From positions 1-40,022 of the forward strand of contig CAZOUM010000024.1 of assembly GCA_964582985.1 (NCBI GenBank): a stretch of 40,022 nucleotides of DNA, in the 5' to 3' direction. Made by a program: the position numbers and the translations under genes. This DNA comes from CAZQYB01 sp964582985. Lineage in GTDB: Bacteria > Planctomycetota > Phycisphaerae > Sedimentisphaerales > Anaerobacaceae. Positions 25,115-34,465 of this stretch are shown here, piece after piece; position 1 is the first letter of the stretch, and each line of letters opens with the position of its first letter. Under the pieces are notes generated by a model. That model did no database searches. It was not told where the DNA came from and saw only the letters and a program-made list of their open reading frames with translations.

Positions 25115-26272
25115 ATGAAAACCATATACTTTGACAACAACGCCACAACAAAAGTCGCAGAGCAAGTGCTCGAAGAAATAAAGCCCTACTTCTGCGACCT
25201 CTACGGCAATCCTTCGAGCATGCACACCTTCGGCGGACAAATAGGCGCCAAAATCCGCAACGCCCGCGAACAGATTACCGCCCTGCTCGGCTGCGAACCC
25301 AGCGAAATCATTTTCACCGCAGGCGGCACAGAAAGTGACAACACTGCAATTATGGGCACCCTGACTGCCAAACCAAACAAAAGAAAAATCATAACCACCC
25401 GCGTTGAGCACCCCGCCGTCCTCACCACCTGCCGCGAACTGGAAAACCACGGCTACACGGTCGTAGAACTGCCAGTAGACAAACAGGGCCAACTCGCTCT
25501 GGACGAACTCGAAGAGCAAATAGACGACGACACCGCCCTCGTCACGATTATGTACGCCAACAACGAAACCGGCGTCGTGTTCCCAATCGAAAAAATCGCC
25601 GAGCTGGCTACCGACAAAGGCGTCATCTTCCACACCGACGCCGTCCAGGCCATAGGAAAGATTCCGCTGAACCTCTCAAAAAGCAATATCGATTTGCTAA
25701 GTCTCTCAGGCCACAAGCTGCACGCACCGAAGGGAGTAGGTGCCTTATATGTTAAGAAAGGGACCCGCCTCTCTCCATATATGTTAGGCGGACATCAGGA
25801 AGCAGGCCGAAGGGCCGGAACAGAAAATGTCCCCGGAATAATCGGCCTCGGAAAAGCCTGCGAACTCGCCGCAAAAAATATCGAAGAGGAAAACCAGCGA
25901 GTGAAAACTCTGCGCGATAAACTCGAAAATGCCCTACTCGAAAAATGCCCCGGCAGCAGTCTCAACGGCGGCAAACAAAACCGCCTGCCCAACACCACCA
26001 ACATCAGCTTCGAGTACATCGAGGGCGAAGCGATTCTGCTCATGCTCGACAAATTCGGTATCTGCGCCAGCAGCGGCTCCGCCTGTACCTCCGGCTCACT
26101 CGAACCCTCCCACGTATTGCGGACAATGGGCGTACCCTTCACCGCCGCCCACGGCTCAATTCGATTCAGCCTGAGCCGGTACAACACCGAAGAAGAAGTC
26201 GACTATTGCCTCGAAAAAATGCCCGAAATCGTAAACAAACTCCGCGAACTCTCACCATTCGTGGCCACGTAG
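25115..26272 (+). CDS. nifS: Cysteine desulfurase, NifS/IscS type
   Basis: 385 residues. Releases sulfur from cysteine as an enzyme-bound persulfide and passes it to NifU. Motifs are YFDNNATTKVAEQVLEEI at the start, TAGGTESDNTAI, RVEHPAVL, the PLP lysine in SLSGHKLHAPKGVGALY, and the catalytic cysteine in CASSGSACTSGSLEPSHVL. The long SSGSAC(T/S)SG loop marks the NifS/IscS class rather than SufS. AGAGGAT precedes the ATG, 3 bases after nifU stops, so translation is coupled. Last gene of the operon. Confidence 0.95.
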   Translation: MKTIYFDNNATTKVAEQVLEEIKPYFCDLYGNPSSMHTFGGQIGAKIRNAREQITALLGCEPSEIIFTAGGTESDNTAIMGTLTAKPNKRKIITTRVEHPAVLTTCRELENHGYTVVELPVDKQGQLALDELEEQIDDDTALVTIMYANNETGVVFPIEKIAELATDKGVIFHTDAVQAIGKIPLNLSKSNIDLLSLSGHKLHAPKGVGALYVKKGTRLSPYMLGGHQEAGRRAGTENVPGIIGLGKACELAAKNIEEENQRVKTLRDKLENALLEKCPGSSLNGGKQNRLPNTTNISFEYIEGEAILLMLDKFGICASSGSACTSGSLEPSHVLRTMGVPFTAAHGSIRFSLSRYNTEEEVDYCLEKMPEIVNKLRELSPFVAT

Positions 26273-26514
26273 CTCACAGGTGCTGCACTTGCCCGGTTTC
26301 AGCATATACAATCTGCAAACAACTACTGTGACAGCGATTTTGCCGCCGATTTATTTTAGTTCCGCCGTAAGTTTCGTGCATCAGCCACTTTTCCTGATTC
26401 ACTGAACCAGCCGGCCTGAAACGTCACTTTGGCCAGGGCCTCGATAAGAAATCTTTAGCACAAAAGTTATGGACACACGTTCAAAAATCGCTATCGTATA
26501 AGCTCGAGATAGAC

Positions 26515-28677
26515 ATGAGGTTTCTGCGAAAAAAAAGTTTTGACAGGCCGAAACTGGAGACAGCATTGATAACGGAGCCGCAAAAAAACACGTTCTTTCC
26601 GATACTCGTCTCGGTCGCAATTATTGTACTATTGGGTTGGTACATACACATCTCCTGTGATTACCCCTATTATTTTATATGGGATATGGACCATATCACT
26701 TGTGTGGATACAGTGCTAATCCAAAGTGAATTGTTACCTGACCAGATATGTCACCCCAGTTCCGGAATGTATTTACTCCTGTTTTTCAGCCAGAAAATCG
26801 CCCACGCCTTCAACGCCGTGTCGGCGATAAATCTCACCGAACTCGACGCCTCACTCAACCCCCTTGCGGCAATGGCCGAACTGACGGATTTTATCAGGCT
26901 TCATTCTCCATTTTTATCGGTAGGTATCGTCCTCTTGCTGTCTGTCGCAGTGTACCTGATATTTGATATGCCTCGATGGTATCTTCTTTGCTTTATTGTT
27001 TTTCTGGGCACACAGGAGTCGCTTATCTACCATTCAAGTTTGGTAAGAAGCGAGCTTTACAGCGTTTTCTACTGGAGTGGCGCCGTTTTAGCAATCGCAA
27101 TGGCTGCTAAAACTACCAGCCCGGTCCGCAGATGCCTGTTGCTCTTGCTGACAGGCCTTCTGTTGGGGCTTTCTTTCCTGACCAAAGTACAGGCGCTGAT
27201 TTACCTTGTTGAGCTGCCCGTTCTACTAATTCTTGTGTTTTCTGTTCTAAAAAATCATCACAAACAGCATAGTCAGCACATTACACCTGCACGCGCATAT
27301 CTGATACTGGCAGTCAGCCTTGCTGACGTCATTGCTTTTCTGCTTTTGGCTATCGCTGCGTACCGGACCCCTGTGCCTCGTGGCATCCCCACCTGGGCCA
27401 CTGGTTTCGGCATTACACCAATGACAGTCCTTTTCTTTTTGGCCTTGCTTTCATTGTTTCTCTGTCAACTCTTTTTGTATCTCAGAAAAAGAGCATCCAC
27501 GCCCATTTTCAGATTCTCCGGCTTTTTTAGCCTCATCGCGGCCGGCTTTCTCCTGACCTTTGCCTTGCATTTTCTTTTTTATTCTAATCCAAGTCTGTCA
27601 CTGCGTTATATGTTGCTTGATTTCAAAATGGTTTTTCTCAGACACTCTGAAATCTTCCACCTTAAAGACCTCCCTGTTTATATCTCCAATTTCCTGTCAT
27701 ATCTGAGCTACAATCCCACGCTGTTTGTTGTTAATGTCGCCCTGAATTTGCTTCTGGTTCTGGGCTGCCGTTTTGGATTTGTCCGAATAACAAAAGGCCG
27801 GTTGGCCCTGTGCTTGATAATTACTGTTCTTGCTTTTGCAAATATCCTTATTGCGACACGGTTTATCCTCCGCGATATTCTTTGGAAGGAAGTGCTCCTT
27901 AACTTTTTGAATTTATTGTATTTTGGCTTCCTCGTAAGCAGGGCTGCTCGCTATCGTCTGGTCTTGGCCAGGGTTGGAAGCGGGTTGCTGATTGTCCTGC
28001 TTGTTGCGAATTGTATTCATAGCCGTAACATGCCCGACAGGACGGACGCCAACTTTAACCACTATGGATGGTGGCAGGACAAAGGGCTTACCAACACTTA
28101 TGGCGGCAATCAGCGCAAATATGGCCAAGTTATGCGCGAGAAGTACAACAGGACTACCACACAGGTGGCAAAGGCCAAGGCCCCCGACCACAGGCAAATC
28201 AGAAGGACGGTAGACTTTGTATTTAAAAATCAGACCGTCACACACCGCAATATTGGAATTGTTTTCACCGGTTTTCCCGCCTGGACTACTGATTTGGCCT
28301 ACAGGCTCGTTGAAGTCCCATCCGCCCTCCGCGGCGCCATCCTCGTGGATAATACTTCAGTTCCACCTGAAAAAACCGGCTTCTTCAATGAGCAATATAT
28401 CAGGCAGAATTCTGAGTACCTGGACAAATTCAAAAAGCCTTCCAGCGCTGATAAGATATCTGTCCTGACCAGACGTGATTTGAAGGTTTTCTTATTTGTC
28501 GATGCTGATGATGTCTCTTCTCTGGTGAGTGAACAGATAGTCAAGACACCTTACAAAATAGTCCTGAGAAATGCCAAGCAATCCACCCAGTTACAAGGCC
28601 TGGAGATAAAGAATTACTGCGAAATACCGCTGGAAAAAATCACGCGGAAATTCTTCTTTGTGATTCGAAAAATATAG
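26515..28677 (+). CDS. Large multi-pass membrane protein, GT-C glycosyltransferase-like
   Basis: 720 residues with about 12 membrane helices: one near residues 28-47, then several between about 130 and 490 (for example LYSVFYWSGAVLAIAMAA and LLLLLTGLLLGLSFLT). The first extracytoplasmic loop has WDMDHITCVDT and HPSSGMYLLLFF, in the place where GT-C enzymes carry an acidic metal or lipid-phosphosugar site and an HPG-like motif. A soluble C-terminal part of about 200 residues follows. The family resembles ArnT/GT39-type enzymes that use lipid-linked sugars, but no exact family is assigned. It stands alone after nifS, with a weak ribosome binding site. Confidence 0.65.
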   Translation: MRFLRKKSFDRPKLETALITEPQKNTFFPILVSVAIIVLLGWYIHISCDYPYYFIWDMDHITCVDTVLIQSELLPDQICHPSSGMYLLLFFSQKIAHAFNAVSAINLTELDASLNPLAAMAELTDFIRLHSPFLSVGIVLLLSVAVYLIFDMPRWYLLCFIVFLGTQESLIYHSSLVRSELYSVFYWSGAVLAIAMAAKTTSPVRRCLLLLLTGLLLGLSFLTKVQALIYLVELPVLLILVFSVLKNHHKQHSQHITPARAYLILAVSLADVIAFLLLAIAAYRTPVPRGIPTWATGFGITPMTVLFFLALLSLFLCQLFLYLRKRASTPIFRFSGFFSLIAAGFLLTFALHFLFYSNPSLSLRYMLLDFKMVFLRHSEIFHLKDLPVYISNFLSYLSYNPTLFVVNVALNLLLVLGCRFGFVRITKGRLALCLIITVLAFANILIATRFILRDILWKEVLLNFLNLLYFGFLVSRAARYRLVLARVGSGLLIVLLVANCIHSRNMPDRTDANFNHYGWWQDKGLTNTYGGNQRKYGQVMREKYNRTTTQVAKAKAPDHRQIRRTVDFVFKNQTVTHRNIGIVFTGFPAWTTDLAYRLVEVPSALRGAILVDNTSVPPEKTGFFNEQYIRQNSEYLDKFKKPSSADKISVLTRRDLKVFLFVDADDVSSLVSEQIVKTPYKIVLRNAKQSTQLQGLEIKNYCEIPLEKITRKFFFVIRKI

Positions 28678-28743
28678 AGTATTCGGCACTTCTTATTATT
28701 ACGCCCTGCCGGATAAAGTGCTTGTTACGAATCCAACCAACTG

Positions 28744-28899
28744 CTATTGTGCTTCCTCTAACCAATAGTTCGCAAACTCGGCAAAGTCGCGCATGTTCAC
28801 TATACCGTCCGCATTGGCGTCCCACCTTTGCGCAGCTAACCATTTTGGCACGTTACCAACAAGAATGACACAATCAGCTCCCTGACTCCGCCTATGCGT
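28744..28899 (-). pseudogene. Orphan dockerin-type C-terminus
   Basis: A minus-strand frame ending in DANADGIVNMRDFAEFANYW, three more residues and a TAG (28744-28746). This is one calcium-binding dockerin repeat as found at the C-terminus of Phycisphaerae secreted proteins. Upstream residues (ADCVILVGNVPKWLAAQ) look like a decayed first repeat. The frame opens at a stop near 28900 and lacks a start and signal peptide, so it is a leftover gene end. A promoter-like motif lies just upstream. Confidence 0.65.
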
Positions 28900-28905
28900 A
28901 CTTCA

Positions 28906-28933
28906 ATTATAACATTCTATCTTATATTTCAAG
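28906..28933 (-). promoter_or_regulatory. Promoter-like motif upstream of the dockerin relic
   Basis: On the minus strand: ACTTGAAA, about 15 bases, TATAATTG. It is shared almost exactly with the motif upstream of the LamG gene. Confidence 0.45.
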
Positions 28934-29058
28934 TGGAGCCCCACGGGCATAGCCCGTGGCACCTCCATCTTCGGCGGAACCCGCCGAAGCATCCGCCTAC
29001 GCTAAAGCTTCGGCGGATACCTTTTTCGCATTCATCCACGGGTAAAACCCATGGCTTT
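28934..29058. repeat. Cluster of four palindromes
   Basis: CCACGGGC-ATA-GCCCGTGG (28941-28959, flanked by TGGAG/CTCCA); CTTCGGCGG-AAC-CCGCCGAAG (28969-28989); ATCCGCC/GGCGGAT (28991-29018), which repeats the CTTCGGCGG arm; and CCACGGGT/ACCCATGG (29036-29053, one mismatch). Two arms occur twice, so alternative folds are possible. The rest of the 28678-29199 gap holds no other gene besides the dockerin relic. Confidence 0.7.
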
Positions 29059-29199
29059 CTGCGAAGGCGGGTAAAAAAACCTATTTTTTAAAAAATTTGG
29101 CCCCATCTTTTATTGTCGGCCGCCTCATCCAAAAACCCCTAAATGCCCTCAAATACACGCCGGCAACTTACCGCCGGAAATAGGTTGCGGATAGGCATC

Positions 29200-31545
29200 T
29201 TACCGTATCGCGAGTTTCGCCTGCTCAAGCCAGGTCGACGCCTTCGGCACAAGCTCAAAGCCTAAAGCAGCCAATGCAGCTTCCAGATTTTCAATGCTTT
29301 TCTCTAAAGCTTCTTTGGACCGCTCACCCTGTTCTATCGCCGTGTATATCTCATACCTCGCCGTGACAATATCGCTATAACTCAAATTGCCATAATCCGT
29401 CGTCCTGAGCATCTGCTCTAATGCCTCGTACGCTTGCCGCTCTTTCTTCAGCATATCATCAATCTTTTTCCACGCCTCAACTTTCTCACGTATAGCACGT
29501 TCGATATTATCGACGGCAGTTCCTGGACTTACCGGCAAACCACGGCCACTCGACCCGTTTTCATAGAGTTTCCGAATCTCCTCAGCAGATAAAGCCCGGT
29601 CATAGATGCGGACGTCATCGATTTTACCGTTCCAGGAACACCCATCCCAGGCCTTTCCTATCAGCGCTGTATTAGATGCATTAGAAGTCCCTTCCGAGAA
29701 TAATTTGCTGTCTTTTTCAACACTATTAACATACAGTCTCCAATCAGAGCCATCCCAGGTCATGGCAACATGATGCCAGCTTCCAACGCGGAAAGTACCT
29801 GCTGCAAACGTCAGATGACCGAGGTACATGTCATTTTGAACCGAAGCCCAGCCGCCACCGTCTCCATGTACTCTCAATCCTAATTCTCCACCAATCCAAT
29901 TATTTGCTCCTATTATGTAAGCAAAGTTCCTGCCGCCACAGGTCTCACTTAGGTCGGCAGCAAACGCCCACGCCATAAAAGTGCCTTTAGCCAGATTGTG
30001 CATTACCGTATTTCCTATGCTCACGTAATCCCCACTGCCGTCAAAATCAAGTGCGTAGTCACCTATCTGTCCAGCCACCCACTCCGGATCCCCGTTCAGC
30101 ATGCCGTCGTTATTGCCGACCGAATCGTATGCTATATCCCCCTCGCCCTCATCAAACTCCCAGTGGGCTATCGGCCCCACTCCCTCCAGGTAGAATACCT
30201 CGATTTCTTCGGCAGTCAACGCCCGGTTATAGACCTGCACATCATCGATCATGCCGTTGAAGAAATAGCCTCTACCTAAAGGGTTCTCCCTGCAGCCAAC
30301 ATAGACTTTCGACGATTTTCCCGTAACCACACCTGCTGTTGCCCCTGTGTTCTCCGGTGCTCCGTCGATGTAGAGTATTTTTGTTGAACCGTCCCTGACA
30401 GCCACGATATGGGTCCACCGGCCTTGATAACCATCATTCGACCACAAATGCTCGTCGGTTGCCCATTGTCCTGTAGGATTTGTATAGAAATCTATTCTTC
30501 CGTTGGGGTCCTGATAAACGACCCATTGCCGGCCATCGCCGCCATAGTTGTATTTGCTGACGACGTCACCGTAGCCGCCGTATGCCGAGTGAGGCCCTTG
30601 GGTGTAGAACCACGCTGCAATGGTGAAATTAGCGTCGCCGAATTCGAATTCGTCGATATCCCCAAAGTCGACGCAATCACCGTCACCATCAAAATCAAGT
30701 GCGTAGTCACCAACCTGTCCAGCCACCCACTCCGGGTCCCCGTTCAGGATACCATCGTTGTCGCCAGCCGAATCAAACGCTGTTATCCCACTGCCTTCAT
30801 CAAACTCCCAGTGAGCGACCAGACCGCCCGCGCCCTCCTGATAGAGTTGCGAAACTTCTTCGGCAGATAAAGCCCGGTTATAGACGCGCACATCATCAAT
30901 CTTCCCGTCAAAACAAATATCCTGGTAATGGCTGGTTCCGATACTTGCATTAGCACTCGAATAGGCCAAACTTCCTCCGCTTCCACTGTATGTTCCGCCA
31001 TCATCCACGCCGTTAACATACACGTCCATATCTGTCGCGCCTCTTACCACTCCAGCGACGTGATACCATGTATCCGTATCAAGTGCTCTTGTTCCTGTCT
31101 TGCTTCTTCTGTACGCTGGGCCCGAACCGTTGCCATCGCCAATACTAATTGTCGCATGACCGCTGTTGTCGATCAGCAGTGTCACTCCGTAATATATTGA
31201 CGAACTCTCATCCAGACATATAACAACGACACTATTTCGCGAAAGATTAATCCATGCCGAGAGCGTTACTGGCAGAGGCGGTTTCAAGCTGCTGTCATTG
31301 CCCAAATCAACATAGTCATCCACACCATCAAAGCCCAACGCCCCACCAATCTGACCACTTGTCCAGAGCGGACCGTTGATCAGCGTCCCGTGATTGCCAC
31401 CAACCGAATCATACGCGGTTGTTCCCGCGCCTTCGTCAAACTCCCACCAGCTAACAAGATTCGGCTCAGCCCACACAAGCCCAGAAAGGGCCAAAAGGCT
31501 CAAGACCAATGCAATTACCACACCGAAATTCGCTTTACTTGCCAT
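29200..31545 (-). CDS. Secreted protein with three LamG (concanavalin-like) domains
   Basis: 781 residues with a Sec signal (MASKANFGVVIALVLSLLAL, cleavage near VWAEP). Three LamG/laminin-G-like jelly-roll domains follow at about residues 27-240, 243-455 and 458-675. Each opens with a WEFDEG-x-G-x-x-A(Y/F)DS motif and ends with DDVRVYNRALSAEE or a close variant. These domains usually bind glycans at the cell surface. A charged coiled coil follows (about 690-765, VEAWKKIDDMLKKERQAYEA). No catalytic domain and no dockerin remain. The repeats are similar enough to recombine. Confidence 0.88.
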   Translation of the reverse strand: MASKANFGVVIALVLSLLALSGLVWAEPNLVSWWEFDEGAGTTAYDSVGGNHGTLINGPLWTSGQIGGALGFDGVDDYVDLGNDSSLKPPLPVTLSAWINLSRNSVVVICLDESSSIYYGVTLLIDNSGHATISIGDGNGSGPAYRRSKTGTRALDTDTWYHVAGVVRGATDMDVYVNGVDDGGTYSGSGGSLAYSSANASIGTSHYQDICFDGKIDDVRVYNRALSAEEVSQLYQEGAGGLVAHWEFDEGSGITAFDSAGDNDGILNGDPEWVAGQVGDYALDFDGDGDCVDFGDIDEFEFGDANFTIAAWFYTQGPHSAYGGYGDVVSKYNYGGDGRQWVVYQDPNGRIDFYTNPTGQWATDEHLWSNDGYQGRWTHIVAVRDGSTKILYIDGAPENTGATAGVVTGKSSKVYVGCRENPLGRGYFFNGMIDDVQVYNRALTAEEIEVFYLEGVGPIAHWEFDEGEGDIAYDSVGNNDGMLNGDPEWVAGQIGDYALDFDGSGDYVSIGNTVMHNLAKGTFMAWAFAADLSETCGGRNFAYIIGANNWIGGELGLRVHGDGGGWASVQNDMYLGHLTFAAGTFRVGSWHHVAMTWDGSDWRLYVNSVEKDSKLFSEGTSNASNTALIGKAWDGCSWNGKIDDVRIYDRALSAEEIRKLYENGSSGRGLPVSPGTAVDNIERAIREKVEAWKKIDDMLKKERQAYEALEQMLRTTDYGNLSYSDIVTARYEIYTAIEQGERSKEALEKSIENLEAALAALGFELVPKASTWLEQAKLAIR

Positions 31546-32142
31546 TCTTCTATCCTTTCGAAAATGTATGACATTAAATTATGCCGCCATAGTCATCATA
31601 GCTAATAGACATCAGCCAGCAAATTTCGTTACGAAACTTACTTCACTTTTTGGGATTTTTTTTCGAAACTGTCGACTTAGCGTAAGCACATTCGTACCTC
31701 TCTGTAAAACTTCGCGAAACTCTCCCAATAGAGCCGGATTTTGCCACATCAGCTCTGTAACTACGTCTCCTACACTACAATTATAACATTTTTCCTCTTT
31801 TTCAAGTAAAAGAAACTATTCTATAAAAAATTTTACGTGACCTCTTATCTTCAACGAGCCTATCCAAAAACCGGCATATACCGTAAAATATCCGGCCTGA
31901 TGCACTCTGGAGAATTGTAACCAACATCGCTTAGGCTCAAAATCTCTGCAGCAATTCTGTCGATACTAAATGTAAACGAAGCTGTAGTCTCTGTGTACCT
32001 TCGGACATGGTTATCTCAGGGCAGTCCGCACACGAGAAATTGCCATTGCGTCCGACGCGAAGGAAGTTTAAAATACGCTCCCAAATGGTCGTAGTTAAGT
32101 GCCAACAACCATAAATACTTGTATTTTTTGAGTGACGGTCAG
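31546..32142. other. Divergent intergenic region
   Basis: Nearly 600 bases between the LamG gene and a methyltransferase gene in the other direction. It holds the LamG promoter motif near 31780-31806. A minus-strand frame ending at 31937 reads protein-like residues (WERILNFLRVGRNGNFSC, then ADCPEITMSEG), but it overlaps the start of the methyltransferase and has no recognised family. Confidence 0.4.
31780..31806 (-). promoter_or_regulatory. Promoter of the LamG gene
   Basis: Minus strand: ACTTGAAA, 14 bases, TATAATTG (TATAAT at 31785-31780). The short spacer is unusual for sigma70. The leader would be about 225 bases. The same motif precedes the dockerin relic. Confidence 0.5.
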
Positions 32143-32898
32143 ATGGTCGATGATATTGCCGGCAAAGAGCGGTTATCTCACGAAAGAGAGCATGCAAAGG
32201 TTCTTCTACGTGACCCTGAAGGGATTTGGGGTTGGGCAACGCCTGCGGGTCGGATACGTGCCCAACGCCGGGCAAAACTTATAATCGAGGCGGGTAAAAT
32301 AAATGCCGGCAGCTTAACGTTGGAAATTGGTTGCGGCACAGGTGTCTTTACAGAACTTGTCACCAAGAGCGGCGCTTCCATAACCGCCTGCGAGCTATCC
32401 GAAGAACTTCTGGAACTTGCCACCAAAAAATCTTATGCTTCGAAAGTTGAATTTCTTAACCAAGACGCTGCGCAGTTGGGTCCTGAACATCACGGTCGTT
32501 ACGATGTAGTGTGGGGCAGTTCTGTCCTGCATCATCTGGACCTAACACTATTTCTTCCAAAAATGCTGCAGCTTATGAAGCCCGGTGGCTGTTTTGTCTT
32601 CGCTGAACCAAACATGATGAATCCACAGATATGGTTAGAACGTAATGTGCCTGTTATCCGCCGAATTACTGGGACAAGTCCTGATGAAACAGCTTTTTAC
32701 CGTTGGCGTCTTAAGAAATTTCTTCTTGATGAAGGATTCACTAATGTGTCCATACGACCGCATGAATTCCTCCACCCTATGATTCCCAAATTTTCTATAC
32801 GCGTGTTCCAATCGTTAAATGCGGTGCTGGAACACATCTGGCCGATTCGCGAGATTGCCGGTTCACTCCTAATCAGGGCAGAAAAACCAAATCTATAA
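32143..32898 (+). CDS. Class I SAM-dependent methyltransferase
   Basis: 251 residues from the ATG at 32143; a TTG at 32119 would add 8 residues. The SAM-binding motif LTLEIGCGTGVFTELV is complete (motif I), followed by ITACELSEELLELA (acidic motif II region), DVVWGSSVLHHLD (motif IV) and PGGCFVFAEPN. It belongs to the broad Methyltransf_11/25 group. Target unknown. It sits 17 bases before a gene that also has a methyltransferase domain joined to a glycosyltransferase, so both may modify the same lipid or glycan. Confidence 0.85.
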   Translation: MVDDIAGKERLSHEREHAKVLLRDPEGIWGWATPAGRIRAQRRAKLIIEAGKINAGSLTLEIGCGTGVFTELVTKSGASITACELSEELLELATKKSYASKVEFLNQDAAQLGPEHHGRYDVVWGSSVLHHLDLTLFLPKMLQLMKPGGCFVFAEPNMMNPQIWLERNVPVIRRITGTSPDETAFYRWRLKKFLLDEGFTNVSIRPHEFLHPMIPKFSIRVFQSLNAVLEHIWPIREIAGSLLIRAEKPNL

Positions 32899-32915
32899 GA
32901 GCAGACAGACAGTGC

Positions 32916-34340
32916 ATGATGAACAATGCTGAGACATTAGCTCAGGTTGACTGGAAGCGGCGGAAGAATCGCGGCTATTACCGTGAAGTCGACCGATGTT
33001 ACACCTCTGTCGTGCCCCAGGGCGTTCGCGTCCTCGAGCTCGGCTGTGCCACGGGAAGACTCCTCGCCGCCACTCGCCCGTCCTACGGCCTCGGAATCGA
33101 CATCGACACCCAGCAAATCGAAACCGCCAAAAAGATTCACGCCGACCACAGCGAATTAGAGTTTCGCGTTGGTGACGTCGAGGAAATGGATTTCGCCGGC
33201 ATCGAGCCTTTCGATTGTATCATCATCTCCGACGTCCTGCCGCTCTTACGTGACATTCAGAAAACGCTGGCCCGCCTGCACGCGGTTTGTATGCCGCACA
33301 CCCGGCTGATTATCACGTATCACTCCAACCTTTGGCGGCCGGTACTTGCCATAGCCACACTCCTCAGACATCGCTCGCCCGACCCGTCTTACAATTGGCT
33401 TTCCACACACGACATAGAAAACTTATTGCATCTGGCCGATTTCGAGGCCGTCACACATTCCGGCCGCACACTCTTGCCAATACGCCTGCCCGGCCTCGAC
33501 TGGATAATGAATCGCGTCCTTGCCAAGATGCCCCTGCTTAACAAATTGTGTCTGACCTGGCGAATTGTCGCCCGTCCCCGTCCCCAGGTTAGCTCCGAGA
33601 AGAAAGATTCCGATGGGCCCACAGTCTCAATCGTTATCCCAACCCGCAACGAAAAGGGCAATATCGAACCAGCCTTCACCCGCACCCCAAAAATGGGCAA
33701 GTGGACGGAACTTATTTTTGTGGATGCGCACTCCGACGACGGCACCATTGAAGAAATCAACAGGTGCACCGAAAAATACGGCCGCCAATGGCACCGCATC
33801 CTCCTGCTTCACCAAACCGCCCACGGCAAGGGACAGGCCGTCCGACAGGGCTTCGCCCAGTGTCACGGTGACATCTTGATGGTTCTCGACTCCGACCTTA
33901 CAATGCCCCCCGAGGAGCTGACAAAGTATTACAACGCCATTGTCTCCGGAAAGGGTGAGTTTATCAACGGCTGCCGGCTCGTCTACCCAATGGAAAAAAA
34001 GGCCATGCGTTTTCTTAACATGATTGGCAATTACTTTTTTGCCCGCCTCTTCACCTGGCTCCTCGAACAGAGCATAAAGGACACCCTTTGTGGAACAAAG
34101 GTCTTATGGCGCCGCGACTATCAGAGAATCGCTGCAAACAGGTCATACTTCGGCGATTTTGACCCCTTCGGTGATTTCGACCTGCTCTTTGGTGCATCCC
34201 GCCTCAACCACAAGATTATCGATTTGCCCATCCGTTACCGCGAACGCACCTACGGCCAAATAAAAATCCATCGCTGGCAGCACGGCTGGCTCCTCCTGAA
34301 AATGAGTTTAGTAGCCTTCTGCAAACTCAAACTGTCCTGA
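32916..34340 (+). CDS. Fusion: SAM methyltransferase + GT2 glycosyltransferase
   Basis: 474 residues. Residues 1-200 are a methyltransferase with RVLELGCATGRLLAATRPSY and FDCIIISDVLPLL. Residues 235-470 are a GT2 glycosyltransferase of the dolichol-phosphate mannosyltransferase type: TVSIVIPTRNEKGNIE at residue 235, the DxD motif VLDSDLTMPP (Asp325 and Asp327), KDTLCGTKVLWRRDY and PIRYRERTYGQIKI at the end. No membrane helices follow. The join of the two activities is unusual and suggests methylation and sugar transfer on one lipid-linked or polymer substrate. Ribosome binding site is weak (stop of the previous gene 18 bases away). Confidence 0.85.
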   Translation: MMNNAETLAQVDWKRRKNRGYYREVDRCYTSVVPQGVRVLELGCATGRLLAATRPSYGLGIDIDTQQIETAKKIHADHSELEFRVGDVEEMDFAGIEPFDCIIISDVLPLLRDIQKTLARLHAVCMPHTRLIITYHSNLWRPVLAIATLLRHRSPDPSYNWLSTHDIENLLHLADFEAVTHSGRTLLPIRLPGLDWIMNRVLAKMPLLNKLCLTWRIVARPRPQVSSEKKDSDGPTVSIVIPTRNEKGNIEPAFTRTPKMGKWTELIFVDAHSDDGTIEEINRCTEKYGRQWHRILLLHQTAHGKGQAVRQGFAQCHGDILMVLDSDLTMPPEELTKYYNAIVSGKGEFINGCRLVYPMEKKAMRFLNMIGNYFFARLFTWLLEQSIKDTLCGTKVLWRRDYQRIAANRSYFGDFDPFGDFDLLFGASRLNHKIIDLPIRYRERTYGQIKIHRWQHGWLLLKMSLVAFCKLKLS

Positions 34341-34465
34341 CCATACTTGTCCCGAGCGACGAGCGACGAATTTGCCTTCCTACAAATTCTTATTGCCTTT
34401 TCCCACTCTTGATGCTACTATTGTCCTAAATCTGCCTATAAAAAAGGATATCGGAAAACAGCGAA

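Noticed and set aside
28941..29053. Palindrome cluster as a CRISPR array
   Set aside because: Arms differ in sequence and spacing and there are no regular spacers or cas genes.
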